Assembly (NCBI RefSeq): GCF_001665685.1
Contig: NZ_LZTB01000128.1
Span: 1-64,000 of the forward strand
Length of the DNA stretch: 64,000 nucleotides
Direction: 5' to 3'
Source: Mycobacterium sp. 852013-50091_SCH5140682
Lineage (GTDB): Bacteria > Actinomycetota > Actinomycetes > Mycobacteriales > Mycobacteriaceae
Below are positions 34,438-42,730 of this stretch, piece by piece. The notes beneath the pieces were generated by a model, which was not told the origin of the DNA, searched no databases, and saw only the letters and a list, made by a program, of their open reading frames with translations. Position 1 is the first letter of the stretch, and each line of letters starts with the position of its first letter. Made by a program: the position numbers and the translations under genes.

Positions 34438-34881
34438 ATGTCCAAAGAACCGCAACCGATTTCCATTCTGTCCGAGACCGAATGCTGGGATCTGCTGTCC
34501 GGCGTGGCACTGGGCCGGCTGGTGACGAGCGTCGACGGCGAGCCAGAGATCTTCCCGGTGAATTTCGCCGTACAGCGCCGCACTGTGCTGTTTCGTACCG
34601 CCGGGGGAACCAAACTGGTCAGTGCCGCGATCAACAACCACGTGCTGTTCGAAGCCGACGATCACGTCGCTACCGATGGCTGGAGTGTGATCGTCAGGGG
34701 CGTCGCTCAAACGCTGCGTAGCGACGAGGAACTCGAGGAGGCCGAGCGCGCACAGCTGTATCCCTGGACAGCAACGACCAAAAAACACTACGTGCGGATC
34801 CGGCCGCTGCGAGTCACCGGCAGGCGATTCGTTTTCGGCCCTGAACCAGAGTGCGCTACCGCCGACGAGGTAAGTGATTAG
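34438..34881 (+). CDS. Pyridoxamine 5'-phosphate oxidase-fold protein (Rv3129-like)
   Basis: 147 residues from the ATG at 34438, which lies just after the palindrome; the frame is open from 34408 but would overlap it. It is a split-barrel PNPOx-like domain: ECWDLLSGVALGRLVTSVDGEPEIFPVNFAV, then GTKLVSAAINNHVLFEAD and WSVIVRGVAQ, closing with YVRIRPLRVTGRRFVFG. Such proteins bind FMN, F420 or haem. M. tuberculosis Rv3129 and Rv2074-type proteins are relatives; the former is DosR-induced. No substrate can be assigned. Confidence 0.88.
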   Translation: MSKEPQPISILSETECWDLLSGVALGRLVTSVDGEPEIFPVNFAVQRRTVLFRTAGGTKLVSAAINNHVLFEADDHVATDGWSVIVRGVAQTLRSDEELEEAERAQLYPWTATTKKHYVRIRPLRVTGRRFVFGPEPECATADEVSD

Positions 34882-34926
34882 CGTGGAGCGAGATACCCCG
34901 GAAACCCTTACGACAGGAGGAGTGGG

Positions 34927-35352
34927 ATGTTCGATGTGATTGTTTGGGCGACCGACGGTTCGGCGAACGCCGACCTTGCGCTCGACTACGTCAGGAAGCT
35001 CGCCGAAGGGGGCCAGTCACGGGTCGTCGTCGTGCACGTGAAGGAAGTGATCGTGGGCCGAGGGGCCGGCCCCGTCCATCTCAACGAGGACGAACTCGAG
35101 CAAAAGATCTACGCCCAGGTGAACGACTTGAAGCGGGCAGGCGTCGACGCGTCTTTGCGGGCCCACCATGCAGCGGCGGGTCACGCCGCGCACATCACGG
35201 CCGACATCGCGAGGGAGGAGGGGGCGGACCTCATCGTCGTTGGAACGCGCGGGCTTGGCCCGATCACAGGGCTCCTTCTCGGGAGCGTCACGCAACGGCT
35301 CCTCCAAGTTGCACCCTGCCCGGTGCTCGCGGTTCCTGCGAAGGAGCAGTAG
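34927..35352 (+). CDS. Single-domain universal stress protein
   Basis: 141 residues, one Usp domain: DVIVWATDGSANADLALDYV at the N-terminus and a complete nucleotide loop GTRGLG...LGSV near the end. It is the only single-domain USP in the window; by codon and motif style it is closer to USPs of other actinobacteria than to the tandem ones, so it may have a separate origin. AGGAGG lies 6 nt before the ATG. It follows the PNPOx-fold gene by 45 nt and is probably co-transcribed. Confidence 0.92.
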   Translation: MFDVIVWATDGSANADLALDYVRKLAEGGQSRVVVVHVKEVIVGRGAGPVHLNEDELEQKIYAQVNDLKRAGVDASLRAHHAAAGHAAHITADIAREEGADLIVVGTRGLGPITGLLLGSVTQRLLQVAPCPVLAVPAKEQ

Positions 35353-35396
35353 TAGGCGCGGGGTAGCCGGCGAGCTGATCGAGACTGAGGTCCCGG

Positions 35397-35416
35397 CGGT
35401 GCGGGACTTTCGGCCA
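35397..35416 (+). promoter_or_regulatory. DosR-box-like palindrome (second member of a duplicated pair)
   Basis: Core CGGGACTTTCGGCCAT, about 70 bp upstream of the USP start at 35487. It is almost identical to the site at 34382-34401, including 7 bp beyond the palindrome. Confidence 0.7.
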
Positions 35417-35486
35417 TATCGAGTGCCGACGGCGTCCGACTAGTGTCGACAGCAGAGATGTCGTCAACCTCATCCCGGAGGGCACC

Positions 35487-36392
35487 GTGACCGAATCAGT
35501 TCCTCACCCATACATTCTCGTCGGTATCGACGGATCTTGCTCAGCACTGAACGCCCTGACCTGGGCAGTGGGCGAAGCCCAGCTGCGGAAGCTGCCGATA
35601 CGGCTGGCCCACGCGGTCGACAACAGCGGCGCGGCTGTCGGATTCAATCCTGGCGCGTCGGAGAGTTTCTTCGAGCATCTCAACGCTGACGCCCTCAGGT
35701 ACCTCCACCAGGCCCGTGACCATGCACACGCACTCGATCCGGACGTCCAGATTGTGATGTCCAGAGTGGCAGGCCATCCGCTGGCAGCTCTCGTCGAACT
35801 GTCCACAGACGCCGTCCTGACGACCCTGGGTTCCACCGGGCTCAACGCCTTCTCGGGGCTGGTGGCAGGTTCGGTATCGGTAGGTTTTGCGGCCCGGGGG
35901 CATAGCCCGGTCGTGGTAACACGTACGTCCGTGCCTTCGATCGACGGCCCGATCGTGGTCGGTGTCAGTGGATCTGCCGATGCAGAGGATGCGATTGCGT
36001 GGGCATTCGACGAGGCATCGCTACGCGGCGCTGACTTGATCGCCGTGCACGTCTGGAACGACATCGCACCGTCCCACATCTTCTGGGGTTATCGACCGCC
36101 CGGCCCAGGTGACGAGACACCTGACACCCAGGAGGAGAGGCTGTTGGCTCAACGTCTGGCGGGATGGCAGGAGAAGTTTCCTGACGTAAAGGTGCATCGT
36201 GTCGTGACGACTGGTAAGCCGGCGGCGGTTCTGGCCAGCCAAAGTCAGCATGCCCGGCTGGTCGTGGTGGGTAGCCGTGGCCGCGGCGACGCGGCGGGTT
36301 TGTTCCTCGGCTCCACCAGCCACTCGCTGATCCACCACGCGATGTGCCCGGTACTCATCACCCGACCGCGCTCTCATCAGACCACCGGATGA
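35487..36392 (+). CDS. Tandem universal stress protein, both ATP sites intact
   Basis: 301 residues from a GTG start with GGAGG 5 nt upstream. Domain 1 begins YILVGIDGSCSALNALTWAV and has GSTGLN...AGSV. Domain 2 has GSRGRG...LGST. It is of the long class (Rv1996/Rv2005c/Rv2623 type). It has its own DosR-like site. The 3' end is 4 nt from the convergent SRPBCC gene. Confidence 0.92.
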   Translation: MTESVPHPYILVGIDGSCSALNALTWAVGEAQLRKLPIRLAHAVDNSGAAVGFNPGASESFFEHLNADALRYLHQARDHAHALDPDVQIVMSRVAGHPLAALVELSTDAVLTTLGSTGLNAFSGLVAGSVSVGFAARGHSPVVVTRTSVPSIDGPIVVGVSGSADAEDAIAWAFDEASLRGADLIAVHVWNDIAPSHIFWGYRPPGPGDETPDTQEERLLAQRLAGWQEKFPDVKVHRVVTTGKPAAVLASQSQHARLVVVGSRGRGDAAGLFLGSTSHSLIHHAMCPVLITRPRSHQTTG

Positions 36393-36396
36393 CCGA

Positions 36397-37050
36397 TCAG
36401 CGGTCTAGATGCGGCGCTGCCAGCACCGCCGTGGGGGCTTCGGATGGTGCGGTGGCTACCTCGGCCTGATAGGCGAACTCCGCGCGCTGTTTGATGCCTT
36501 TGAGAATATGGCGGACGGCGAGTGCCCTTGGCGCTCCGACGAGTTCGGTGATCACGACCGCGCCCGGGTGGGCTAGCCGGATGCGGGTCCGAACGAGCAG
36601 TCGGCACCGGTCCTGCCAGTGCGGCACCAGGTGCAACGTGCACGTGGCGTCCCAGTTGCCGGTGCGGTTGGTGCGAAGGACTATCGCGTGCTGCTCAAGG
36701 ACTTCGACGACCGAGAGCACGAATCCGTCGTCGCCGGGCGTGAGGCGTACCGTGTCGCCCACGGCGAGATGCTGCCATTCCGGATGAATGCTGTCCGTAT
36801 TCTGGTATCCCGGCGAGGCGTAGAAGCCGGCGCGGTCCTGGCCCATCTGAACCAGCCATGGCCAGACGGCGCTCGGTGGGGCGTCGATCCAAATGCCCTC
36901 TGTTGTAACATCTGCGGGCTCGCCGATCGCATCGTCACCCGGTATGTGCATCTGGCACTCTTCCTTCGTGGTGCCCCAGTTGCGGTAGAAGCGTCTTGCC
37001 GCGGCAAGCAGCGCGATGGCAACCGCGCCGCGCGTCATGTTGATTCTCAT
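36397..37050 (-). CDS. SRPBCC (START-like) domain protein with N-terminal hydrophobic segment
   Basis: 217 residues from the ATG at 37050 (AAGG close upstream); an ATG at 37038 is equally possible, and the open frame to 37323 crosses the hspX control region. A short hydrophobic N-terminus (about 8-20) precedes a polyketide cyclase/START-like domain: GIWIDAPPSAVWPWLVQMGQDRAGFY, then HLAVGDTVRLTPGDDGF and a C-terminal helix with AVRHILKGIKQRAEF. The fold binds hydrophobic ligands; no ligand can be named. Divergent from hspX, with the palindromes at 37097-37148 between them. Confidence 0.82.
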   Translation of the reverse strand: MRINMTRGAVAIALLAAARRFYRNWGTTKEECQMHIPGDDAIGEPADVTTEGIWIDAPPSAVWPWLVQMGQDRAGFYASPGYQNTDSIHPEWQHLAVGDTVRLTPGDDGFVLSVVEVLEQHAIVLRTNRTGNWDATCTLHLVPHWQDRCRLLVRTRIRLAHPGAVVITELVGAPRALAVRHILKGIKQRAEFAYQAEVATAPSEAPTAVLAAPHLDR

Positions 37051-37096
37051 GCCTTGACCATGCGCGGCTGTGCCGGAACGCGCTAGGGCCAGTGGT

Positions 37097-37113
37097 CCCG
37101 GACTTGGGCGCCG
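37097..37113. promoter_or_regulatory. Weaker DosR-box-like site upstream of hspX
   Basis: Core CCGGACTTGGGCGCC, 32 bp before the strong site. M. tuberculosis hspX also has two boxes. It is also about 50 bp from the SRPBCC start. Confidence 0.45.
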
Positions 37114-37128
37114 ACGAATGGCCCGGTC

Positions 37129-37148
37129 AGCCGGGACTTCGGTCCCTT
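37129..37148 (+). promoter_or_regulatory. Strong DosR-box palindrome upstream of hspX
   Basis: Core GGGACTTCGGTCCC is a perfect palindrome and identical to that at ppsA-pfkB. It lies about 63 bp before the hspX ATG. Confidence 0.85.
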
Positions 37149-37210
37149 GTGAGGGGGTTGTCACGGTGGTCGGATTGAACCTACGAATCCAATCAACGAC
37201 AGGAGCAATC

Positions 37211-37642
37211 ATGAACAAGCTTCCCGCCCCCCATCGTCCGCGGTCCGGATTTCCAGAGCTGGCCGACTTGTTCGAGGGCTTTCCGTCCTGGGCGACGCTT
37301 CGGCCGACCTTCGGCACCCACATGATGCGCGTCGAGGACGAGATGAAAGACGGCAGTTATGAGCTGCGTGCGGAGATCCCCGGGGTAGACCCCAGCAAAG
37401 ACGTTGACATCACCGTCCGCGACGGTGTGCTGACCATCAAGGCTGAGCGCAGCGAGAAGAAAGAGACGACCGGGCATTCCGAGTTCTCCTACGGATCGTT
37501 CACCCGGTCGCTCACGCTGCCGGCCGGGGCCGATGAAGAGGGGATCAAGGCTAGTTACGACAAGGGCATTCTCACGGTCGCGGTTCCGGTAGCCGAACCG
37601 CAGACCCGTGAAAAGCACGTCGCGATCGAGTCGGCGAAGTAG
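37211..37642 (+). CDS. hspX: Alpha-crystallin small heat-shock protein (HspX/Acr)
   Basis: 143 residues, nearly the 144 of M. tuberculosis HspX (Rv2031c), and collinear with it: FPELADLFEGFPSWATLRPTF, then MRVEDEMKDGSYELRAEIPG, DVDITVRDGVLTIKAERSEKK and YDKGILTVAVPV. The alpha-crystallin domain occupies about 40-130. It is an ATP-independent chaperone and the classic DosR target. AGGAG lies 5 nt before the ATG. It is followed 48 nt later by the Rv2030c-like gene, the same order as in M. tuberculosis. Confidence 0.97.
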   Translation: MNKLPAPHRPRSGFPELADLFEGFPSWATLRPTFGTHMMRVEDEMKDGSYELRAEIPGVDPSKDVDITVRDGVLTIKAERSEKKETTGHSEFSYGSFTRSLTLPAGADEEGIKASYDKGILTVAVPVAEPQTREKHVAIESAK

Positions 37643-37690
37643 CCGATCGGATCACCAGACAACGAGAATCCGAGCGGACGGAGTATCACC

Positions 37691-39736
37691 ATGACTCGTT
37701 CACGAGGCCTGACCCGTGGGGCGCCAAGGCATGTCTTCAGGGATCGGCGTGAAGCTGGGCAGGTCCTGGCCGGCATGCTCAGCGCGTACCGAGGCCGTGA
37801 GAACCTCGTTGTTCTGGGGTTACCTCGCGGTGGCATCCCGGTCGCATGGGAAGTAGCCGCCGCCCTCGGCGCGCCGTTGGACGCCTTCGTCGTCCGCAAG
37901 CTCGGCGCGCCGGGGCATGAGGAATTTGCCGTAGGCGCACTGGCCGCAGACGGCCGGGTCGTGGTGAACGACGACATGCTGCGTGCCTTGCGAATCACCC
38001 CACAACAGCTTCGCACCATCGCCGAACGCGAGGGTAGGGAACTGCACCGGCGCGAAGCCGCCTATCGCGGTGGCCGTCCTCGCGTCGACGTGGCCGGCAA
38101 AACAGTCATCCTCGTCGATGACGGGTTGGCGACCGGCGCCAGCATGTTCGCCGCGGTGCAGGCGCTGCGAGAATCCGACCCTGCCGAAATCGTGATCGCC
38201 GTACCTGCGGCGCCGGAGTCCACCTGCCGCGAGTTCGCAGCCATGGTCGACGATGTGGTGTGTGCGTCCATGCCCACTCCGTTCGTCGCGGTCGGTGAAT
38301 CGTTCTGGGATTTCCGGCAAGTCAGCGACGAAGAGGTGCGCGAATTGCTCGCCGCGCCCACCACGGGCCGTGCCGCAGAACGGGTTCGAGCCGCCGAAAC
38401 GCCAGCGGCGGTCGTCCGGCGGCTTGCCGTCGATTCCCCCGGTGGCGTACCCCCGGCCGAGGCGCTCGAGGAGATCATCGGTGACGCGCGAATCGTGTTG
38501 ATCGGTGAAAGCTCGCATGGCACACACGAGTTCTACGAGGCGCGCGCGGAGATCACCAAATGGTTGATCGAGAACAAGGGTTTCTGCGCCGTCGCTGCTG
38601 AGGCGGATTGGCCGGACGCCTACCGGGTGAACCGGTATGTCCGAGGACTCGGCGGCGACGAATCGGCAACCCAGGCCCTGAGCGGATTCGAGCGCTTCCC
38701 CGCCTGGATGTGGCGCAACGTCGTGGTTCGTGACTTCGTGGACTGGCTGCATATGCACAACGGGCGCCGCAGGGCCGACGGCGAACGGCAAACCGGCTTC
38801 TACGGTTTGGATCTCTACAGCTTGCACCGGTCCATGCAGGAGGTCATCAGATACCTCGAGAATGTTGATCCGGTTGCCGCGGCGCGAGCCCGGGAACGCT
38901 ACGCGTGCTTTGACCACACCTCCGCCGACGACGGGCAGGCCTACGGATTTGCCGCGGCTTTCGGCGCTGGGCTGTCGTGCGAACGCCAGGCAGTCGACCA
39001 ACTGGTCGAGATCCACCGCAACGCTATCGAATATGCGCGCCGAGACGGCCTGCTTGCCGAAGACGAACTCTTCTACGCTCAGCAGAACGCGCAGACCGTC
39101 CGCAACGCTGAGGTTTACTACCGGGCCATGTTCGGCGGCAGGGTCACATCGTGGAACCTGCGTGATCAGCACATGGCGCAAACACTGCAGGCCTTGTTGG
39201 CGCACCTCGACCGGCACGACGGCCGTTCGCCTGCACGAATCGTGGTGTGGGCACACAACTCTCATGTCGGTGATGCGCGGGCCACCGAAGTCGGCAACGA
39301 CGGCCAGTTGACGCTGGGGCAGCTGGTGCGCGAGCGCTGGGGGGAGGACTCCCGCTCGATCGGGTTCACCACCTACACCGGCACTGTCACCGCGGCAAGC
39401 GAATGGGGTGCCATCGCGGAGCGCAAGGTCGTCAGGCCTGCCCTCAACGGCAGCATCGAGGAGCTGTTCCACGAGACCGGTGAGCCGGAATTCCTGGTGT
39501 CGGCCATGATCAGCCGGGCAGTAGCCGAACCGCTCGAGGTCGTCCGGCTGGGCCGGGCCATCGGCGTGATCTATCTGCCGGCCACCGAACGACAAAGCCA
39601 CTACTACCACGTGAGACCATCCGAACAGTTCGATGCGATCATCCACATCGACCGGACGCGTGCGCTCGAACCACTGGACGTCACCAGCACGTGGGTGCAG
39701 GGGGAGACTCCCGAGACATATCCGACCGGGCTGTGA
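37691..39736 (+). CDS. Phosphoribosyltransferase - erythromycin esterase-like fusion (Rv2030c-like)
   Basis: 681 residues, the length of M. tuberculosis Rv2030c. Residues about 10-215 are a type I phosphoribosyltransferase domain with the PRPP loop VILVDDGLATGAS. Residues about 250-680 are an erythromycin-esterase-like domain with GESSHGTHEFYEAR and AVAAEADWPDAYRVNRYV, whose His and Glu residues are those used for hydrolysis or water activation in EreA/B. The joint function is unknown, and a macrolide substrate is unlikely in this context. It is co-transcribed with hspX. Confidence 0.93.
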   Translation: MTRSRGLTRGAPRHVFRDRREAGQVLAGMLSAYRGRENLVVLGLPRGGIPVAWEVAAALGAPLDAFVVRKLGAPGHEEFAVGALAADGRVVVNDDMLRALRITPQQLRTIAEREGRELHRREAAYRGGRPRVDVAGKTVILVDDGLATGASMFAAVQALRESDPAEIVIAVPAAPESTCREFAAMVDDVVCASMPTPFVAVGESFWDFRQVSDEEVRELLAAPTTGRAAERVRAAETPAAVVRRLAVDSPGGVPPAEALEEIIGDARIVLIGESSHGTHEFYEARAEITKWLIENKGFCAVAAEADWPDAYRVNRYVRGLGGDESATQALSGFERFPAWMWRNVVVRDFVDWLHMHNGRRRADGERQTGFYGLDLYSLHRSMQEVIRYLENVDPVAAARARERYACFDHTSADDGQAYGFAAAFGAGLSCERQAVDQLVEIHRNAIEYARRDGLLAEDELFYAQQNAQTVRNAEVYYRAMFGGRVTSWNLRDQHMAQTLQALLAHLDRHDGRSPARIVVWAHNSHVGDARATEVGNDGQLTLGQLVRERWGEDSRSIGFTTYTGTVTAASEWGAIAERKVVRPALNGSIEELFHETGEPEFLVSAMISRAVAEPLEVVRLGRAIGVIYLPATERQSHYYHVRPSEQFDAIIHIDRTRALEPLDVTSTWVQGETPETYPTGL

Positions 39737-39840
39737 GCCGGTCACAAGAGCCGTTGTCCGCCAACGCTGAACTTCACCATGGCCGGAATCGTGGATAGTG
39801 CAGGGTCCGCGACCGCCACGGGCCTGGATGGAGTTTCACG

Positions 39841-40026
39841 ATGAATTGGAAGAATGTTGCCGCGAACTGCTCGGGCGTCCTGATCATTGCTAGCGTCGGC
39901 GCGGTCGTGCTTACGCCTACGCCGAGTGAATCGGGCCCGTCCCTGTCGAATTCCACCGCTACCACGAGCACTACCACGCCTCCGAGCGCAACTCCGCGAT
40001 CGCCGGGCTACATGGGTGGATACTGA
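39841..40026 (+). CDS. Small secreted or membrane-anchored Ser/Thr/Pro-rich protein
   Basis: 61 residues: a short polar start, a hydrophobic stretch (about 12-24, GVLIIASVGAVVL) and a tail rich in Ser, Thr and Pro ending GYMGGY. GGAG lies 7 nt before the ATG. The layout suggests a signal peptide or anchor with a disordered exported tail. It overlaps the end of the convergent ketosynthase gene by 19 nt. No DosR-like site seen; it may be read through from the hspX transcript. No function known. Confidence 0.5.
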   Translation: MNWKNVAANCSGVLIIASVGAVVLTPTPSESGPSLSNSTATTSTTTPPSATPRSPGYMGGY

Positions 40027-40931
40027 AATACATCGGGTGCTGGACCGGTCTGCGCTACGAACGGCATTCGGTACAGCGCCGCCCCAGCCGTGACGCCTGC
40101 GCCCGCCGCCACCATGAGGACGTACTTGCCGGGCACGATGCGGCGGGTAGCGCATGTGAACGCGCCCGCAAGTGCTGCGGTGTGGGAGTTCTCGTCGTCG
40201 GCCGCGATGATGATGTCGTCGGGGACCATGAGGTGTTCAGCGAGCAGGCAACAGAACCGGCTACGGGTGGGCGCGACGACGATCGCAGCGATCTCGGTCA
40301 TGTCGAGTGTGGCCGCCCCGACGCACTGAATCACGGCTTGCGCGGCGGCCGCGGCGAACCGTTCGTCCATCGTCGAGCCTTCTCCGATGCGGAGCACATT
40401 GCGACGATTGACGAGACTTACTCCAGCACTGAAGCTCTCGCCGTCGTCGGGGATTCGCGCCCAGTGCACAGCGTTGAGGCCTTCGTCGTCGGACCACCGG
40501 CACAGTAACGCAGATCCGCTGGGGGAGAAGGGGAAGTTCTCACTCATTCTGCGGCCTGGGTCGGCATCGCTTGCCACGATCAGCGCCCGATTGATCACCC
40601 GGGCACTCAGAAAGCCATCGACAATCTGGAGCGCGGTGAGAACTCCGCAGGACCCGTTGGCGACGTCGAACGAGAATGTCCCGTGCGCCTGGGGCCGCGG
40701 GTCCTCCGGATGTGCCCCGATGTCCTGTTGGATCATCGCGGCCAGAGCGGGTTCGCCGAGATTGCGGTCGCGGTAGATGCCCGCGTTGATCAGCAGATCG
40801 ACCTCGGAGGCTTCGCGGCCTGCGCTGCTCAGACAATCTCTGGCTGCCTTCACCGCGAGTCTCAGTGCGCTGTGCCGATCGCGCCAATGGTGGCCGGTGG
40901 TGAGGGTCGTTGCCTCAATAACTGTGCCCAT
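40008..40931 (-). CDS. Beta-ketoacyl-ACP synthase III-like protein lacking the catalytic His (partner subunit?)
   Basis: 307 residues of thiolase fold, shorter than FabH at the N-terminus. The nucleophile position is kept: C95 in FDVANGSCGVLTALQ. At the place of the FabH histidine (usually in a THQ context) this protein reads AIVVAPTRS (216-224), so His is absent. An Asn (N248 in DENSHTA) aligns with the third catalytic residue. The start overlaps the preceding synthase gene by 17 nt. Pairs of one full and one impaired FabH-like protein form heterodimers, as in PqsBC and KS/CLF systems, so a partner role is inferred. An initiation-only or degenerate acyltransfer function is the alternative. 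Confidence 0.8.
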   Translation of the reverse strand: MGTVIEATTLTTGHHWRDRHSALRLAVKAARDCLSSAGREASEVDLLINAGIYRDRNLGEPALAAMIQQDIGAHPEDPRPQAHGTFSFDVANGSCGVLTALQIVDGFLSARVINRALIVASDADPGRRMSENFPFSPSGSALLCRWSDDEGLNAVHWARIPDDGESFSAGVSLVNRRNVLRIGEGSTMDERFAAAAAQAVIQCVGAATLDMTEIAAIVVAPTRSRFCCLLAEHLMVPDDIIIAADDENSHTAALAGAFTCATRRIVPGKYVLMVAAGAGVTAGAALYRMPFVAQTGPAPDVFQYPPM

Positions 40932-42024
40932 GGTGGTTCACCACTGTCTCGTCGAGGGTCAGGAGGACGATGCCGATTTCGAGTCCGGAAGCCAGCGCAA
41001 TCAGAGCGATCGTTTCCCCCGCCTGGATGTGCCCGGCTTCGAGTTCTTCGATCAGAGCGACCGTGTGTGTGGTCGATGCGGTGTTGCCGTACCGGTCGAC
41101 GGTGATCACGGCGTCGTGGCGCGGACGGTCGCCAAATGAGGCGGCGACCTTCGCCATCCCCTTTCGGATGGCTCGCGCGGAGGTCTGGTGGGTGATGACG
41201 TGGTCGATATCGTGGATCGAGATGCCCATCGAATCAAGCACTTCGTGCAGCAGCAGGGGAGTGTCGGACATCGCAGCTTGCTGAATGCCTCTGGCGTCGG
41301 TGAACATTCGGGCTCCGGACTCATGGCCCTTTGGGTAGGCCAGGCAGAGCCTGCTGTAACCGGCCACTGTGGTGAACCCTGCCAACATGATGCCGGCGGA
41401 TGAGTCGGCATCTGCGCGTTCGAGGAGCAGCGCCGCGCCCGCGTCGCCGAGCGTCAGAGAGGCGAGCTCCTTGCTCATGATCGTTCGGACATGGCGGGAA
41501 GCGTTTTGACCCAGCTGCGAAATGTATTCGCCGCTGACCACGAGTGCCCGACGGATCATGCCGCGCCGGATCCAGTTGTTCGCGATCATGACCCCGGTGA
41601 GCATTCCCGCGCAGGCGTTGGAGACGTCGAACGTGATGGCGTTGTCGGCGCCGATCGCGTGGGCGACCATCCCGCTCATGGGCGGTTCCATCCGCTGGGA
41701 GAGGCCACCCCGGAATTTTGTGATGCTGCAGTTGATGACGGCATCCACCGCCGACCCGTCGCATCCGGCGGTTATGAGGCAGTCCCGTGCCGCCGCCGTC
41801 GCGAGAGTGAACGAGTCTTCGTCGCCGATGGAGACACGGCGTTCCCGGATACCCGTCAGGCGCTCAAGGTCGATGTGGGTCCGGTGCCTCGTCGCCGACA
41901 TCAGAGCTTCGGTGGTCAGGCGCGTGCCGGGAAGGTGCCGACCCACCCCGGTCACCCGCGTGCGAAACCGGGCGGGCGACCCGTCGTCTGCGGGTTCCAT
42001 CATCAGCCAGTCGTCGCGCGTCAT
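40915..42024 (-). CDS. Beta-ketoacyl-ACP synthase III (FabH-like), complete active site
   Basis: 369 residues with the full FabH triad: C138 (DVSNACAGML), H279 (VITHQTSAR) and N314 (RYGNTASTT). The N-terminal region includes LERLTGIRERR, as in FabH/OleA-type enzymes that condense an acyl-CoA or acyl-ACP with a malonyl unit or a second acyl group. It is not embedded in a fatty-acid synthesis cluster. A strong DosR-like palindrome lies 57 bp upstream, and the impaired paralogue follows with a 17-nt overlap. The product is unknown. The ATG at 42024 lacks a clear ribosome site; ATGs at 42003 and 42000 are alternatives. Confidence 0.88.
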   Translation of the reverse strand: MTRDDWLMMEPADDGSPARFRTRVTGVGRHLPGTRLTTEALMSATRHRTHIDLERLTGIRERRVSIGDEDSFTLATAAARDCLITAGCDGSAVDAVINCSITKFRGGLSQRMEPPMSGMVAHAIGADNAITFDVSNACAGMLTGVMIANNWIRRGMIRRALVVSGEYISQLGQNASRHVRTIMSKELASLTLGDAGAALLLERADADSSAGIMLAGFTTVAGYSRLCLAYPKGHESGARMFTDARGIQQAAMSDTPLLLHEVLDSMGISIHDIDHVITHQTSARAIRKGMAKVAASFGDRPRHDAVITVDRYGNTASTTHTVALIEELEAGHIQAGETIALIALASGLEIGIVLLTLDETVVNHHGHSY

Positions 42025-42080
42025 TTACGAATCTTCGTTCCCGGCGCGGTACTTGAACTAGGGCGCTAAGTCGACAAATA

Positions 42081-42100
42081 CATGGTCCGAAAGTCCCGCG
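42081..42100 (-). promoter_or_regulatory. DosR-box palindrome upstream of the ketosynthase pair
   Basis: Minus-strand core CGGGACTTTCGGACCAT. It lies 57 bp from the ketosynthase ATG and about 115 bp from the divergent gene at 42215. Confidence 0.78.
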
Positions 42101-42214
42101 GCGACGTACTTCGCCCGGTCGTCTCGCCATGAACGCCGGTCCGTGAGCAGCATTCATCATGATCGGCACGTCGAGTGCACTTCTGCGTAACGTGGGGTAC
42201 GTACCTTCGTCTGC

Positions 42215-42643
42215 ATGACCGAAGTGTCCGCCGACGGCGCCGAATCGACGTTCCGAGAGTTGGTCAACCGGGCGATCGTGCACGGTCACCGGCCACATCG
42301 CACCGCGATGGTGGGCCCCGCAACTTGGGCGTCGATCGACCTGTTGGCTCAAGAGCATCCAGACGCCACGCCGGAGCACATCGCCTGCGCCTACGACGCC
42401 TTCGACGTCGAACATCGCCACAATTCCGGTGTGCAGCCGTCAGGTGCTGAGCATGTCACTGCGACGGAAGAGTTTGCTGCCATCAAGGACCTTGTCGCCC
42501 AGCTCACGATCACCTATCCGGACGTCGATGCCGGTACTGTCGCCGACGTCGTCACGGGCATCTACGCCGACCTGGACGCGCACACGGTGCGCAAATTTCT
42601 GCCGCTGGTCGCCGAACAGGTCGCTCACCAGCGTTTGGCCTGA
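42215..42643 (+). CDS. Protein with C-terminal three-helix bundle dimerization domain
   Basis: 142 residues. The C-terminal half, LTITYPDVDAGTVADVVTGI and onward, is the short three-helix module common in mycobacterial hypothetical proteins, with YPDV followed by V...VV and an HTVRKFLPLVAE helix. The N-terminal half is helical with no known domain. It is charged and lacks a signal peptide, so it is probably cytoplasmic and dimeric. It is divergent from the ketosynthase pair and convergent with the DNA ligase. No ribosome site is evident. Confidence 0.75.
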   Translation: MTEVSADGAESTFRELVNRAIVHGHRPHRTAMVGPATWASIDLLAQEHPDATPEHIACAYDAFDVEHRHNSGVQPSGAEHVTATEEFAAIKDLVAQLTITYPDVDAGTVADVVTGIYADLDAHTVRKFLPLVAEQVAHQRLA

Positions 42644-42707
42644 CCACGCGTGAGCCGGCGAGCGACAAACGAGAACCGCCATCCACGTAAACTGTCTGCT
42701 GTCGATC

Positions 42708-42730
42708 GAATCCGCCCTTCAGGGCGATTC
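42708..42730. terminator. Hairpin at the end of the ligase gene
   Basis: GAATCCGCCCT pairs with AGGGCGATTC across a two-base loop with one bulge. It overlaps the ligase stop codon in the convergent gap. There is no U-tract, as is usual in mycobacteria, so termination is only probable. Confidence 0.35.

Noticed and set aside
34927..35352. Single-domain USP as recent horizontal transfer
   Set aside because: Its style differs somewhat from the tandem USPs, but there are no flanking mobile sequences or repeats; I could not compute codon statistics.
37691..39736. Erythromycin-esterase-like domain as macrolide resistance
   Set aside because: The same fusion is encoded next to hspX in M. tuberculosis; context points to a dormancy function, not drug resistance.
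37820..39745. Minus-strand open frame (641 codons) antisense to the Rv2030c-like gene
   Set aside because: The plus-strand product matches a known fusion over its whole length; the antisense frame has no recognisable motif.
40008..42024. Ketosynthase pair as an OleABCD-type hydrocarbon pathway
   Set aside because: No OleB, OleC or OleD homologue is adjacent and one partner lacks the catalytic His, so a heterodimer is a better reading.
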